Shown: one piece after another, positions 22,568-34,318 of the stretch | Numbering within the stretch: position 1 is the first letter of the stretch | Layout: the number at the start of each line of letters is the position of its first letter | Source of the DNA: Lepidodermella squamata | Lineage: Eukaryota; Gastrotricha | DNA length: 64,000 nt | NCBI GenBank assembly: GCA_047495785.1 | Contig: JBLDXI010000009.1 | Location: 2,852,001-2,916,000 of the forward strand | Direction of reading: 5' to 3' | Translations under genes and position numbers: made by a program | Notes under the pieces: model-generated | Database searches by the model: none | What the model saw: only the letters and a program-made list of their open reading frames with translations | Told to the model about the DNA's origin: nothing

Positions 22568-22793
22568 ACTAATTAACATTAATAACGAATTAATTAGTAA
22601 TAGTAATAATAACAATAATATTACTACTAATAGTGTGAAAATTCACTGTCAAGTTGCCAAGAACACTTTTCAGCTGTTATGTACGTTTCTGGCACGCTAT
22701 GCTTACATAGTTTTTTCATAGTTTTTTTTTGTCGAATTCAGTAAACCAAAGACTAATAACGATTAGATGAAGGTACAATTAATGGGCTCAAAT

Positions 22794-25264
22794 TCAAATT
22801 GTATATTTGCGATTCTTCCATATCGGTAGAATACAGGATGCTGACCCGAGGAAAGAGTGTCCCAAACCAAGCAAGGATATTGCCGTTTGCTGATCCGAGA
22901 CATTTGGACCTAGCATTGCTACGATAGCTGCTGAAATTGCTATCATAAAAATAGCGTTGTAAAGCCCGAAAGCCATGAAGTAGTAGTCCCCATACGATTG
23001 CATCTTCAACCTTTTCATCTTGTAGGAAACATAACAGCCGAAAATAGACGGGAGCATTTGGCTACCCAACAAAATCCCAATGCAAATATGAAAACCAGAA
23101 GAAGTGCAAATGACAGCTGCAGTTTGAATAAGAACGTCTTTCTCCTGATCGTAAACGATTTTTGTTAAGCTGGATTCGCATGTTAAACGATCCCAACCAA
23201 GCCAGATTGCCAAGAAAACGGCTATTAAGAAAGAGATTGCGGCAACAATTTTAGCTGTCTCGTGATCTACTTTCTTCCAGTCATCTGCTGTTGATTCTAT
23301 ATTCACAAGTTTCGGTGCTCCCGAAGCTAATCTTATCCTAATCTTGAATCCAACAGATTGAGCCCTTGAAGGTCGAGAAGATGAACTGCTGGCATTAGAA
23401 CTGGAAACTGCTCTGTTATTCTTGCCCAATGGCCTCATTTTATGCCTAGCGAAAAATCGAAATGTTTTGAAAATTCTTGCATAAAATACAGATATGATTG
23501 CTCCAGTTCCGATGGATAACAGAAAAATCCTCGCGGTGAATAGCATTCTTGCCTTGTCGGGACTTTGAGGATTCTCAGAAGAATAAAGAATAGCGGAAAT
23601 ATTCAAAACTAAACTGAAAAATAACCCCAGTGATCTAGTCACTGGATTCGCCATAATTACGTATGGATGCCGTTTTTTCGTCAGAAAGATGACGTATATT
23701 ATGCTTGTAAGCTGAAACACACTTAGCACGGATGATATCGATACGATTGCTATGAATAGCTTCTCAGATACTTGATCTTGCAGTTTGACAAAGACTTTGT
23801 CATCTCTTGGAGGACGGCCGTCTTTAGTCATCCATTCAAATGGCTTCTCGTTCGATCTTTCATTATTGCTTAACACGTATCCGTCAAAATTTGAACTGAC
23901 CGCACTCGGGTTTTGAGTCATTACGTAGATGTACCTGATTCCTGTTTCTCGCCTCCAATAACCGATCACTTGAACATCGTTATCCACCTGGCCTGATGTT
24001 TTGCCATATACCATTTGACCTATCCTCATTCCGGTGACATTTGACTCGAATACCGACTGATTGACGACTTTCATCACAATTTGAGGCGAGGTCCTTGTAT
24101 CCCTTAGTGTTAAGTTATGGTTTTGCTTCAGGATTTTCTCGGCTTTATCCAAAGACATAATTCCATGAAGAACAACATCGTAGCAAAGGTTCCTGTTCTC
24201 ATAATCTGCTATCTTAGTACCATTCATGTATCTATCCAGGATTAACTCAAACTCTGGAATCGAGTGTCCTAATTCCGACCTGAAATCTGGCTTCGGATTA
24301 TCGATGTATAAAGTCTGACCAATCCAGAAGGTGAACTTCATTTGCTCAATAATCATCGCCCTTGTGCAGCCTGCATAGATAATTTCGGGATAGCCAGTGA
24401 AAGGATCAGCGTAGGCCGATATGTTGATAATGAAAACATAACGGGGCCTGTCATACCAGCTTTAAAAGATTCGCAAAGTAGCCGCCTCACGAAAAGTAGA
24501 GGACCCGTGTACATTGCAATAATTCTCATGTCATTCCTCTGCAAGGATTCAATTGTTTCGGATGTGATTTCCAGAACGACGTCAAACCAAGGCACGGCAA
24601 TACCCTGTTCAATCGCGAAGTTTTGAATAGCCAAAGCAGTCGTATAGTCGTTTGCATTTGCTGCGTTCGAAATTATTGCAATCCTGTTCCAGCCACCAAT
24701 TTTCTTCATAAATTGGACGTTCGCCATTGCAGTAACCCGCCCCGTTGAGACCATAAGGTACAGATTAGGGTACAGATTCCGATTGGTTAGGAAAGGAGCA
24801 GCACAATACGCACTAATGTCGACCAAGTTGAAGTGATGCAGGAAAGCTCCTATTGCTTTACAACCGACTGAAAAATTCGGGCCTACAGTGATAGGGGATG
24901 GAATAGTGCTGCTAGTGCTTGATCCGACTTCGAAGCGTCGCCCGTAAGATGTTATCAGGCTTGCTGCTCTAATCCCCGCTGCTTCGTCTTCGAACTGCAT
25001 CCTGATGCGGTAGTCGGGCAGAATGTCGCTTCTGTTGTTGACTGTATCAGCGACAATTTGAGCAGCCGCTCGGCAGGTTTGTCCATTCTTCGGATCATTC
25101 CCTTCAAAATTAGAAATAATTTAGGAGACAACAGTAATATTGAATCTTTCCAAATCGAACTAACCTGTGAAGGGAATCATGTGTAGAAGTTCCATAGTGA
25201 AGGGCTTATCAATGGCCTGCAGGCTTCGGACCGTAGTTGTCAAAGCTACTATCATGGCAAGCAT
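22794..25264 (-). CDS. Divergent class C receptor homologue, copy 3, with a 1-nt frameshift
   Basis: Two-exon paralogue facing the other copies. Exon 1 (25,165-25,264) encodes a signal peptide (MLAMIVALTTTVRSLQA) and the first residues. A 63-bp intron follows, then exon 2 (22,794-25,101). The extracellular domain (RSDILPDYRIRM, SVGCKAIGAFLHHFNLVDIS) and seven membrane helices align with copies 1 and 2 at low identity. The frame breaks near 24,433-24,436, a run of four A on the plus strand (T on the coding strand). Upstream reads to a premature TGA; the downstream half continues in another frame. One more base in the run would align exactly with copies 1 and 2. Either a recent pseudogene or an error in the read of a homopolymer. 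The rest of the frame is intact. Confidence 0.7.
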
Positions 25265-27263
25265 TTTTTCGCCGTCTATGTTAGAAAGAAAGATTTTGAA
25301 GAAAATTCGAATATTTCAGAACCAAATACCATTAGACATTGTATGCGACATCATTTTAATCGAGTTAATTAATTCAATCGGTTTAATTAAATTTAAAGCT
25401 CTAATTTACATATACCCCTAGGCCAAGTTTATGTTTTGTTTGGGATATATGTTTACATATTTTATACATAGTGGACAGCTGAGTATCACATTTATTTACG
25501 GTTACAAGACAAACTACACCTGAACTCCACAAGGACAGGACTTTGATAAGTTGCACGAACATTCGAACATATCCTTAGTCTATAAGTCTATCTACTAGGC
25601 TGAAGAAGAATCTCAAAGACTGTTAATTATTATATGTTCGGTTTGTCAACTTATTTCCTCCTCTATGTCCAATATATACACTCATGGATGTTTTCGGCGC
25701 ATTTTCTGTACCATTTGATTAGGTATTTTGATTGGGTTAGCTATTTCTATCGAACGTACGAATTAACGAAGGAATTAGTTCATCTACTGTCTTGTGAGAC
25801 GTGATTTTCTCACGAAAATCATAGAGATCAGATTACGCCTTTTTATCAAGCCATGGACTAATACAATCTGACCTTATGACGATAATTAAAAGTTATATTC
25901 AAGTTCAATCTGCCTATGATATGAGTAAGGAACAAGACAATTGGAAATGAGAGAAAACTGCGAAACAATCTATTCAATCACTAATTTCATTCAATTTTAA
26001 AGGCACAAAAACAATGGTGCAGGATTCAGGACAATTATTTGAACGCTTGAATAATGCCCTGAACAGTTTTAACCTGGACCCTGTCTTTGTCGTCGTGATA
26101 AGCAGCCAGCAGCCTTGTCATTTGGATAGGTGAAGTCACCATCAGTCGATGGGAAAATTGGCCCCTTTTCGGAGCCTGATTCAGTCGCAATCGTCCATTT
26201 TAGATAACCGGGCGCTTTCGATGCGTCAAAAGCTAGCAAATAAGGCTATTGACTGCCGCCGAGGGTCTATTGCCGGTTTTCAGCAACTCAACAGGTTCAG
26301 CAGCTAGCAACTTTTTCCCGTCTTGGCCAACCACGTTGAAGAATGATTCATTTACTCAGCCCCTCCCTCAGTTATCAGTTATGTCTAGGATGGATTGCTT
26401 TCATAAATCACTTAGCAATTAGCAAGTAAAATGCGAATACCATGCCTCGATGTCCAGTTGGCCTCTTTTGTCCATTTCACGTGAATTTGGATGAAACGCC
26501 TATCGAATGAAATTACCTATGCATCTGGAGGTAACATCTATTTTTACGTTTGAGATACCAGACATTTTCGGGCAAGCTAAATTAGTTGATTACGAGGGTT
26601 CATGTTAATCATAATGCGAAATGCGAATAAACAAGTCACATGAAATTCGAACAGGCCTATTGATTGCACATCTTTTCACCTTGCTTCGTCGAGAAAGTGC
26701 GATATCTCTGCCAACATTCTGAACTTCCTTCACCCTTCAAAATTTTGTTATTAGCTCGCCTAAATTCGCTCTTCTCCAAAAATACACTGGCATGTAATTC
26801 GAGTATTTCGCTGAACTCCACTATCAATTATCGAGAGATAGGAATTGGCGTCAGTCAGGTGACGAACACGAGAAATAGAAAGATCAGGGTCAAGTTCATG
26901 CGCTCGCTAATTCATGCGTTGGAAACAGAGATAACGTAATCGCCGTAATGGTACCGACAATAACGAAAAGCTTCCATATGCAAATTGAAACTTAATAAAA
27001 AAAATAATTCAGCTTAGAACAGTTAGACAGTTTGAATGATGGCTTTTTGATAGTTCCAAGTCGCTTTCTCCCGATGTTACGCCAACACCCCTTTTCACTT
27101 GTCACCGGTCTTAAAGTTGAAATTAAGCTTTAATTAAAGCAACGGTAATAAATTGCGGCGGTGAATGAGTACAACTCGAGTGCCATTTACGAACAATAGG
27201 TACATAACTTGTTTTGCATAGTAAAAAACATCATCATCACTCAGCTAGGCTATTCATTCAACA
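25265..27263. other. Intergenic gap, no gene seen
   Basis: About 2 kb between the divergent receptor copy and the ankyrin-sushi gene, which point away from each other. It should hold both promoters. Open frames are short and unsupported, and no RNA gene or repeat was recognised. Confidence 0.45.
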
Positions 27264-30200
27264 ATGATAAAACATTTTGTTAATTTGCTATTATTATTTT
27301 CCGTTTTTTCCGTTGCGTTTATTAAGGCAGACGAGAGTTCTTTTTCAAGTCTCACTGCTGCTATTAAGCTAGACGATGCAGAAAAAGTTGCCCGCATCAT
27401 CAAATCAGACTTTGACGCAGATTTCAACGTTCGAAACTCAACGGATTGGTCACCTCTAGCGTTGGCTTCGTACTACGGCAGCATCAACGTCACAAAAGCC
27501 CTCCTTAAAGAAAATGCAGATTTAAATATTGAAAACGACGTTAAGGAACAACCGCTTCATCTAGCCTGCTTGAAAAATCACGCCGAAATCGTTGATATTT
27601 TGTTGGGAAAAGCCGAGCTTAATGGCGAGTTGGCGCAGCTTCTTAATGCCGAACAAATCACGGGCGAAACTGTGTTATTTTATGCAATTAAATCGATTGC
27701 TGATTCGATTTTAATTACGCAACGACTTGTCGATAAAGGGGCAAAGGTCAACGCGGCAAATCTTCGAAATGTCTCTCCGATTCACGAGGCGATAATGTGC
27801 AGGAAGATGCAAAGAACGAGATTTCTGGTCGAAAATGGTGCGGATATGACTGCGAAGTGCTGCGGCGGTAAATCAGTGTCACATTTAGCCGCACTTTCGA
27901 ACTCGGTTTGGTTCCTGGATGACCCAAATCTAGCCAAGTTTTTCGATAAAAACGCTCTAGATGAGGCTAATCAGCCGCCGATTTGTTCGGCAGCCGAAAG
28001 TGGAGCTGTGGAGTTTTCGAGAAAATTAGTTTCGGACTACGGCGTTTCCCTCGACAGTATTGTATGCACGTATGGCAATGGTTCGGACCTGATAGCCGGC
28101 TCTTTGCTGCACTAGGCCGCGTTTCATTACCAGTTACGCTTCGTTGAATATCTCATGGAAAGTGGGGTGAATACAACAGTAGTTGACGCGACTGGCGGTA
28201 CGGCTCTTCACGCCCTGGCTAGGCAGGTAAATCCGCCTCAAAAATCAATCAGCGACCTTCGATTGATAGTCAACGCTTTGCATAATAAATATTCAAAAAT
28301 TCTGATGATACCAGGCGAGAATTCTCTGTTTAAATTGCGTGATTTCGACGGTCGAGATGCGATTCTAGTCGCGGCTTCAGTTTCGAACGAATATTTCGTG
28401 GAAACTCTGATTAAATCGTGGGAATTTGACATTACGAACTTGCTGGACAAAAACGGCGCTTGTGTGTTTCATTTGGCGAAAACGACAAGTTTTTTGAGGT
28501 TTCTTTTCGGCATTCGAGGTGCGAAATGGATTGTCAACACGAAAACGAACACAACTGGCCAAACGCCGTTGTTAACCGCAATTTTCGAGCGAAAACCAGC
28601 GAATTTTGTGCGCATCCTACTGGAAGAAGGAGCCGATGCGACAATAGAACAACGCGATGGCTTGAACGCTATTTTTGCGGCAATTAAGGTGGGCTATCTG
28701 GAGGCACTCGACGTGTTATTGACTCAGTTACCAGTCAATGGATTTTTGGCGCTGAATGCGAAACTTCCCGGGCGTCCGAATAGTTTCCAATATGCGATTG
28801 CGTGCGGCAACGAGCAGGCAGCTGTTATGATTGCTCGAGCTGTGAAAATGCCAGGATTAATTTCAGGTATGAGCTAATTTAACGATATGCCAAGTTAAAG
28901 CCCTAAATTTAGCGTTCAAGCTCCAGAGAGAGTTCATTGTGAAATTCAATTTTTTTAATTTAAATCAAAATTAAATGGAATTTCAAAATTGAAAATCAAT
29001 TTTCTGCGAGCAGATGAAATATAGACCCATATTAAATTCATACATTTTTATTTTTTTGTTTATTATAGGAGATAAGCTAGTAACAAGTCCGAGTGGATAC
29101 GTCTTACCTGCTCTGCATTATTCAATCCGAACCGGAAATTCCGACCTCCTTAAAGCTTTGGTTACCGACTGCAAAGCCGATTTACGCACCACTGACCACA
29201 GGACAGGGCAAACCAGCCTCCATGAAGCTGTTCAACAAGAAAACTTCGAAATGATTGACATTTTGTTACAAAACGCAGCTGATTTAGCGGCCAAAGATCG
29301 GATGGGAAGAACTCCGGTTCATTACGCAGCGAAATCTTCCAAAATTTTGGAAAAATTGCTGGTAGCTCAGGCCGAGTCGAAACAATTTCTGATAAATCTA
29401 GCCGATAATTATGGAGAAACTGTTCTGCATCGAGCTGTTTCATTCGGCCGACTTGATGCTGTGAATCTGTTACTTTCCAAGTTCAGGGCCGATTGCCGGA
29501 AACTGAACGAAAAAGGCCGATCGCCTCTTCATCTCGCCCATGACCTTGGCTTCGATTTTCTAGTCGATGCCATGGTATCCTTGAACGGGACAAGCTGTGC
29601 TATCGATCAGAAGGATTCCTGCGATAAAGCTTTGAACCTTAACACCTCAGCGGTCATTTGCTCCGAGCTGCCAGAGGTTGCGAATGGAATTGTTAAATTG
29701 AGCCCGCAATGCGTTGAATCTGGCAAAAGAGTTGGAACCTTGCGATGCCTTGAAAACTATTCTCTCATCGGACAGGCTAAAGTTGAATGTGATAAAAATG
29801 GCCGCTGGACTATTTATGGATTTTGCTCACAAGGTAAAAGTTTTAATACTGAATATTTTTTGAAAAAATATCCACATTTTTAGACTGTGAATTTGAGCCT
29901 ATGATTGATAATGGTAAAGTCGGACCAGGGTTGAATTCTTTGTCATCAGTTCGGCCGATTATTTGCGACTCCGGTTTTCGAATCAAAGGAAATAATGTCG
30001 TGACTTGCCAAGCTAACGGCCAATGGACGGAAGCTGGTAGTTGCGTTTTAGCCGAATCTGAAACTATCAACGAGCTGGCTCCAGCTTCGATGCATTTTAT
30101 TAGAAGCAACGAGACAGACTCGGCGCCAATTAGACGGGCTTTACCCAGTAACGAGCCTGGAAGCCGTTACTATGAAGACTGGAAGATTGGAGATATTTTC

Positions 30201-31409
30201 GAAAATTACGAATTTCCGTCGGACGTCGTTGGAATTCTGGTTACAGATACAGTTCCGCAACGTCGCCAAGCTGGGCCACCATTCCTTACAATTGTCACCA
30301 GATCGTGCTCCGTCAATGTGAGAAATTATCATAAAAAATTATTCTAAAACTATATATGTCAAATTTTTCAATTTTTTATTTTTTGCAATTTATTCAATTT
30401 CGAATTTTTAAAATTTAAAATTGGTGCGCATTTTTTTATTAAATTGTGTTCATTTAATTTTTTGATTATTTTATAATATTTTATAGCACTGTGTCGTAAG
30501 GCAACCTGATTGTTAAATTAGGCAGTCCACATTTTTAATACATGTTTATCTCTCTTTAATTTTTAATTTTTTTTAAATCAGGTAATGTCTCGCAGTGATA
30601 TGGCTACGGATGAGTGGGTCCGTAGGGTGAGCGGAAATTCCGACAAATGCACCCCTATAGCCCACGCAGCTTTCAATTCAAAATCCGGCGATATCTACTT
30701 CGTTCTATCAGATGAGCCGAGATCAATCTACGCCGCAAGCTGGAACGACATTGCCAACAACGTTGGAGATAAACCACTAGTTATGTCGCCTCTCTTGAGA
30801 CCGTCTCAAAGCCTGGACCGAAAATTCAGCAGTATTTCAGTTGATGCGGAGAATAATTTACTATTCGCATGCGATTTGTACGGCAAACAGGGCGATGTCA
30901 GTATTTGGCTGTTAATTGCAACCTCGAATGTCTCGCCGTATTACACCCCGAAATTCATGGGTTCGATTCGCCCGACCGGTTTCCAGCCACAGTTCAGTGC
31001 CTTCCATTACCGCCAAGTCATTCCTGGTGAAAGTATCGAGTTGGTAGTCGCGGTGAATGAAGCGAGAAAAGGTGGTAAAATCCTTCTGTACAAGACATCT
31101 TTCGAAAAGTTCATCTCGAGCGAAATCCCGATCCCGGATGCATTCATTCCATTCGGTGAATTGACGAGTTCGGACACAATGCCGCAAGAAATGACATTTG
31201 ATTCGATGGGAAATTTGTTTATAACTGGGCAGGGCAATCCTGTCATTCAAGTTTTCTCATTCACTGGGGAAGATGAGAAGCCTATGAAGCAAACCTGGTC
31301 TTGGTCTGGCGATGGGAACTACGACCGACTAGCTTTAGCTAAAAACGCGACTTCAGGGGAAGCTATCGGGATTTTTGCGAATAAAAAGCGTCTCTCCGTT
31401 TTTGACTGA
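27264..31409 (+). CDS. Secreted ankyrin-sushi-propeller-like protein, interrupted by an in-frame TAG
   Basis: Exons: 27,264-28,866, 29,069-29,833, 29,884-30,317 and 30,582-31,409; all junction phases agree. A signal peptide (MIKHFVNLLLLFSVFSVAF) leads into at least a dozen ankyrin repeats. Two sushi/CCP-type modules follow: CSELPEVANG...GFCSQ, and CEFEPMIDNG...AGSCVL. The last ~275 residues have repeating strands and an NHL/YVTN-like stretch (FDSMGNLFITGQGNPVIQVF), so a beta-propeller is likely. At 28,113-28,115 an in-frame TAG falls between His and Ala-Ala of an ankyrin TPLHxAA motif, and the frame continues unbroken on both sides. It could be a pseudogene, a stop polymorphism, a readthrough site, or part of a 54-nt in-frame intron. 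Extracellular ankyrin repeats are rare in animals. Confidence 0.7.
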
Positions 31410-31567
31410 TAAAAATTAATAAATCTAATTTTTGTGCAATTTCTTTCACTTTATTCAACTGTCAAGTGGGTGAAGTGCAAAAATCACTCACGCGTGACAG
31501 AGGTGTGCGATTTATATAAGTGATGAGGCAATAAAATCGTTGAAAAAATCATTTAATTAGCAATTAT

Positions 31568-31819
31568 TCAGCGGCCGTTGTTATTTTTGTTGAAAAGATT
31601 GGCAAACCAGTTGCACTTACATCCTTTTTTCTGTTTGTTGACATTCGCAAAGTGGCAAGTTGGACCGTAAGCGCAGATGCCGAAATGGCCGAATTTGCAC
31701 AGTTCGCTGCAGGTCATGCGTGTCATCTCGTCCGGCAGGTAGCCAGCCACTTGTTGGCTGCTAATAATAAGTGAAATTAAAAGTGTGGAATAAATAATCA
31801 CCAGCAACGACTTCAACAT
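31568..31819 (-). CDS. Secreted Cys-rich peptide (unrelated to the six-Cys family)
   Basis: I chose the ATG at 31,819 because it opens directly into a hydrophobic leader (MLKSLLVIIYSTLLISLIIS), giving 83 residues; an in-frame ATG ten codons upstream is less signal-like. The mature part has six Cys with spacing C-x3-C-x7-C-x5-C-x11-C-x-C and a basic, Asn-rich tail. The CxxxC and CxC elements recall cystine-stabilised alpha/beta peptides, but the order does not match the standard defensin pattern, which has a Cys before CxxxC. It may be a host-defence or signalling peptide; this is inference. The stop is TGA. Confidence 0.55.
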   Translation of the reverse strand: MLKSLLVIIYSTLLISLIISSQQVAGYLPDEMTRMTCSELCKFGHFGICAYGPTCHFANVNKQKKGCKCNWFANLFNKNNNGR

Positions 31820-31921
31820 CTCGATAAACGGTGTGGAGCTTTTCAAATTTCAAAAAGCCGGTTTTTTCACACACTCAGGAAATTTACTTGACTCGAGTTG
31901 ATTCAAGATTGTGTTTAAAAA

Positions 31922-32682
31922 ATGACGGGCGTGGTGCGTTTGAGATTTCCGCATGAGAAGGATATTGCGTTTGCGGCTGGGCGTGGTCACATGTTGTATG
32001 CCCAGGTAAGAAGAATAGGTGCTTAATTTTAGACATTTTCAATCTTTTTCGATGAGTGGGATTTGATATCGTTATCCTTTCGGCTTACCCGCGCATTAAC
32101 GTACCAAAAATATCGGAAAATAATAGATGGACTGGGAGTGGACGGAAGTGAGTTCAATCCGATCGAAATTTTCGAACTTGAAAATATTTTCATTCAACCG
32201 CTATTATTAGAAAATGAATCAGAAAAATGTCTCAGGTGAAACAGCGTTATAAAACACACGCGCTTTACTCATTTCCTTTTGCCGGTCAGGTGAAGTGTAG
32301 TGACGCATGCTTTTGATTCGCCGTGGGCATGCACAATTTTCACCTCGCCGCTATAATTTCAAGCTCTGAATATAAATGGTGAGGTGAGAGCTGCTATGCT
32401 TTTTCAATACTCAACGCAGCAGCAATCAATGAAAAGGGCGACACACTTCTCTACTATACAGGCGTGTTTATTGCATGGCTTTTTTCCGCAGTTAAGCCTG
32501 GTGAAATTATAGTGTAATAATATTTTTTGCAGCTGTTGTGCACTCGCACGCGATTGTTAATGAGGATGATGAGAGGGCAAAGTCTTGCTGGTAAAGCTCG
32601 TATTGGTGTGTCATACTATAATACTGGTCAATTTTATTTGAGTAATAGCTTCACCCAGCTCAACTCGCAGAACTCGCAGTAA
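31922..32682 (+). CDS. Tiny two-exon gene, possibly a truncated MutS-homologue N terminus
   Basis: A first exon (31,922-32,005) starts with ATG and ends at a consensus donor (CAG|GTAAGA). An acceptor at 32,532 (TTTTTTGCAG) opens a second exon (32,533-32,682) in the same phase and ends with TAA, giving 77 residues. The stretch AGKARIGVSYYNTGQFYLSN resembles the start of the MutS/MSH4-MSH5 connector region (IGIxYYxxx). No ATPase domain follows; the Myb/SANT-like gene begins 100 bases later. It may be a decayed or minimal MSH-like gene. The splice model and family call are tentative. Confidence 0.35.
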
Positions 32683-32785
32683 ATTGCTATAACATTGAGG
32701 AATTTTAAATCTCATTAAGCTGGTCTTTTTAATTTCTCAATAATTTTTTTTACATGTTTAGATTTTTCGAATAATTTAGTTATTA

Positions 32786-33640
32786 ATGTCGTCCATCGGT
32801 GCAAGGTCATCGGCTAGAAAAGCTCTAAATCCATCTCGTCGTGAACCTGCTAATTCAATCAAACCTGAGCAGCAAGGCGAGATGGATGACCAAGGCGATG
32901 AATCAGCATCGTCCGAGATGTTATCACAGCCCGAGTCGAATTTCAACGAATCAGCCGAAGTGCCTGTCGATTTAGTCATTGCAAATGCCGATGAAGATGG
33001 CGCCCACAATGAGTCAGAAATTGCCTATCAAGCAGCTGTTAAGCGTGATAGTGAATCGAAAACAAATGGCACGAAACGGGCGTGGAAGAAATGGGATAAG
33101 CCTGAGGAAATCGCGCTAGCTCAGTGTTGGCGGGACCATCATGAACTCATCAAGAAGAACCGGAATGAAGGCTGGGACAGTGTGGCTAGTTCACTGCAAG
33201 CGCTTGGCTACCATCGGTCGAGTAGCCAGTGTTACGAAAAGTACAAAGCTCTTCTTCTGGCTTACAAAGCCGAGACGTCGACTTTCGACCCGAATAGCGC
33301 GAATGGAATTTTGGAAAGCGTGTTGGGCATTCACCAAAATCAGTCATCTACTCAACAAAAACCGAATAACGAATCTTTTATTGTCCACCACGAATCTGAG
33401 CAAGAGGATGAAGAAGAGCCGTTGCCGAAGAAAAAGTCGAGGATCAGCACTTGTTGCAACAGTAATGAATTGCTATGCAAAATTATCGCGTTGCAGGAGA
33501 AGCAAGTCGAGCTACAGAAAAAGCAGATGGAAAATGAGACGCGGCTCGAAGAGAAGCGGTTGGACATGGTTGCCGAGTCTGAAAAGCGGTGGAATAACAC
33601 TCTTCTTGAAATTGTTAAATTGCTCACTAAAAACAACTGA
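32786..33640 (+). CDS. Myb/SANT-like (trihelix) nuclear protein
   Basis: Single-exon gene, 284 residues. The acidic, Ser/Glu-rich N terminus (1-90) precedes a Myb/SANT-like DNA-binding domain at about 98-165, with spaced Trp (KRAWKKWDKPEEIALAQCW, GWDSVASSLQALGY) and a SSSQCYEKYKAL recognition-type helix. A basic nuclear localisation signal (LPKKKSR) follows an acidic run. The C-terminal ~60 residues form a strong coiled coil (ALQEKQVELQKKQMENETR). This is the architecture of MSANTD/trihelix-type regulators and of proteins derived from Harbinger-type Myb subunits; no nuclease partner is nearby. A role as a DNA-binding regulator is inferred. The stop is TGA, directly followed by TAA. Confidence 0.7.
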   Translation: MSSIGARSSARKALNPSRREPANSIKPEQQGEMDDQGDESASSEMLSQPESNFNESAEVPVDLVIANADEDGAHNESEIAYQAAVKRDSESKTNGTKRAWKKWDKPEEIALAQCWRDHHELIKKNRNEGWDSVASSLQALGYHRSSSQCYEKYKALLLAYKAETSTFDPNSANGILESVLGIHQNQSSTQQKPNNESFIVHHESEQEDEEEPLPKKKSRISTCCNSNELLCKIIALQEKQVELQKKQMENETRLEEKRLDMVAESEKRWNNTLLEIVKLLTKNN

Positions 33641-34318
33641 TAATTAATTGATGTGTAATTTTCAAGTTCAATCATTCGCAAAGAGAAATAAACTAGATTT
33701 TTCCTTTTTTCGGCCTTTTTCGGCATACTCTAATTTCGGGGAAAAATCGACTTATTTACGTGAATGAGGAGACAAAAACATGGGCAAAAACAAATGACCT
33801 TTTAATTATCAACGCTCACCTTAAAATTGACATAATCAAGGTTGAATCCGATTTTTAAACGATTAGGGTCCAAGCTCCAAAATGGAAAAAGTGTTGCACC
33901 ATTGAAAATTGCCCAACGTGGGTCAACCAAGAAAATTTACATATTTTTTTATCAGCGCCCGGCTTTTTAATTAGGAATTAACGAAGCAGGTGTAATTTTT
34001 ATGCAAATTTCGGAATTTCAAGGAAGCGATCAGAGACTGAAAGGAACAAATGTTTAACAATTTCCGCGCCGTTTATAATTTTTTTATACCGAATAATTAC
34101 GATTGTTTTTTTTATAATTTTTAATGAATATCAACCATTGATTAGTCGCGTGTTGAGTGCCATCGGCAGGCTGATTATTGTTATTGCCTCCAAGTCCAAT
34201 CACGTGGCTTATTTCCGCCGCCAATACAAGCGACAGATCATACGCTCTATAAAAGCCGAAGCTTAAACGCGTTATTATCATCAATTCTCTTAATTTATTT
34301 CTTCTCGAACATTCGAAA
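33641..34318. other. Promoter region of chitin-binding/LamG gene A
   Basis: About 680 bases without a supported gene. A TATA element lies near the right end at 34,248. No other feature was recognised. Confidence 0.45.
34248..34255 (+). promoter_or_regulatory. TATA box of chitin-binding/LamG gene A
   Basis: TATAAAAG lies 71 bases upstream of the start codon at 34,319. The two paralogues have comparable elements: TATAAAAT at 48,722-48,729 (-) and TATAAACA at 61,611-61,618 (-). This suggests a shared strong core-promoter design. Confidence 0.6.

Noticed and set aside
28060-28115. 54-nt intron (GTATGC...CACTAG) removing the in-frame TAG
   Set aside because: Possible, but removal deletes the conserved SLLH part of an ankyrin repeat, so I prefer a coding frame with a true TAG. 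Kept as an alternative in the finding.
27264-31409. Latrotoxin-like identity of the secreted ankyrin protein
   Set aside because: Shares only extracellular ankyrin repeats; no latrotoxin N-terminal region is seen, and sushi plus propeller-like domains follow.
32006-32034. 27-29 nt intron joining the ATG exon at 31,922 to an open frame at 32,033-32,240
   Set aside because: Too short against the ~50-nt minimum seen elsewhere. The acceptor at 32,532 gives a more protein-like continuation.
32786-33640. Harbinger transposon around the Myb/SANT-like gene
   Set aside because: No nuclease frame or terminal repeats nearby; treated as a single host gene.
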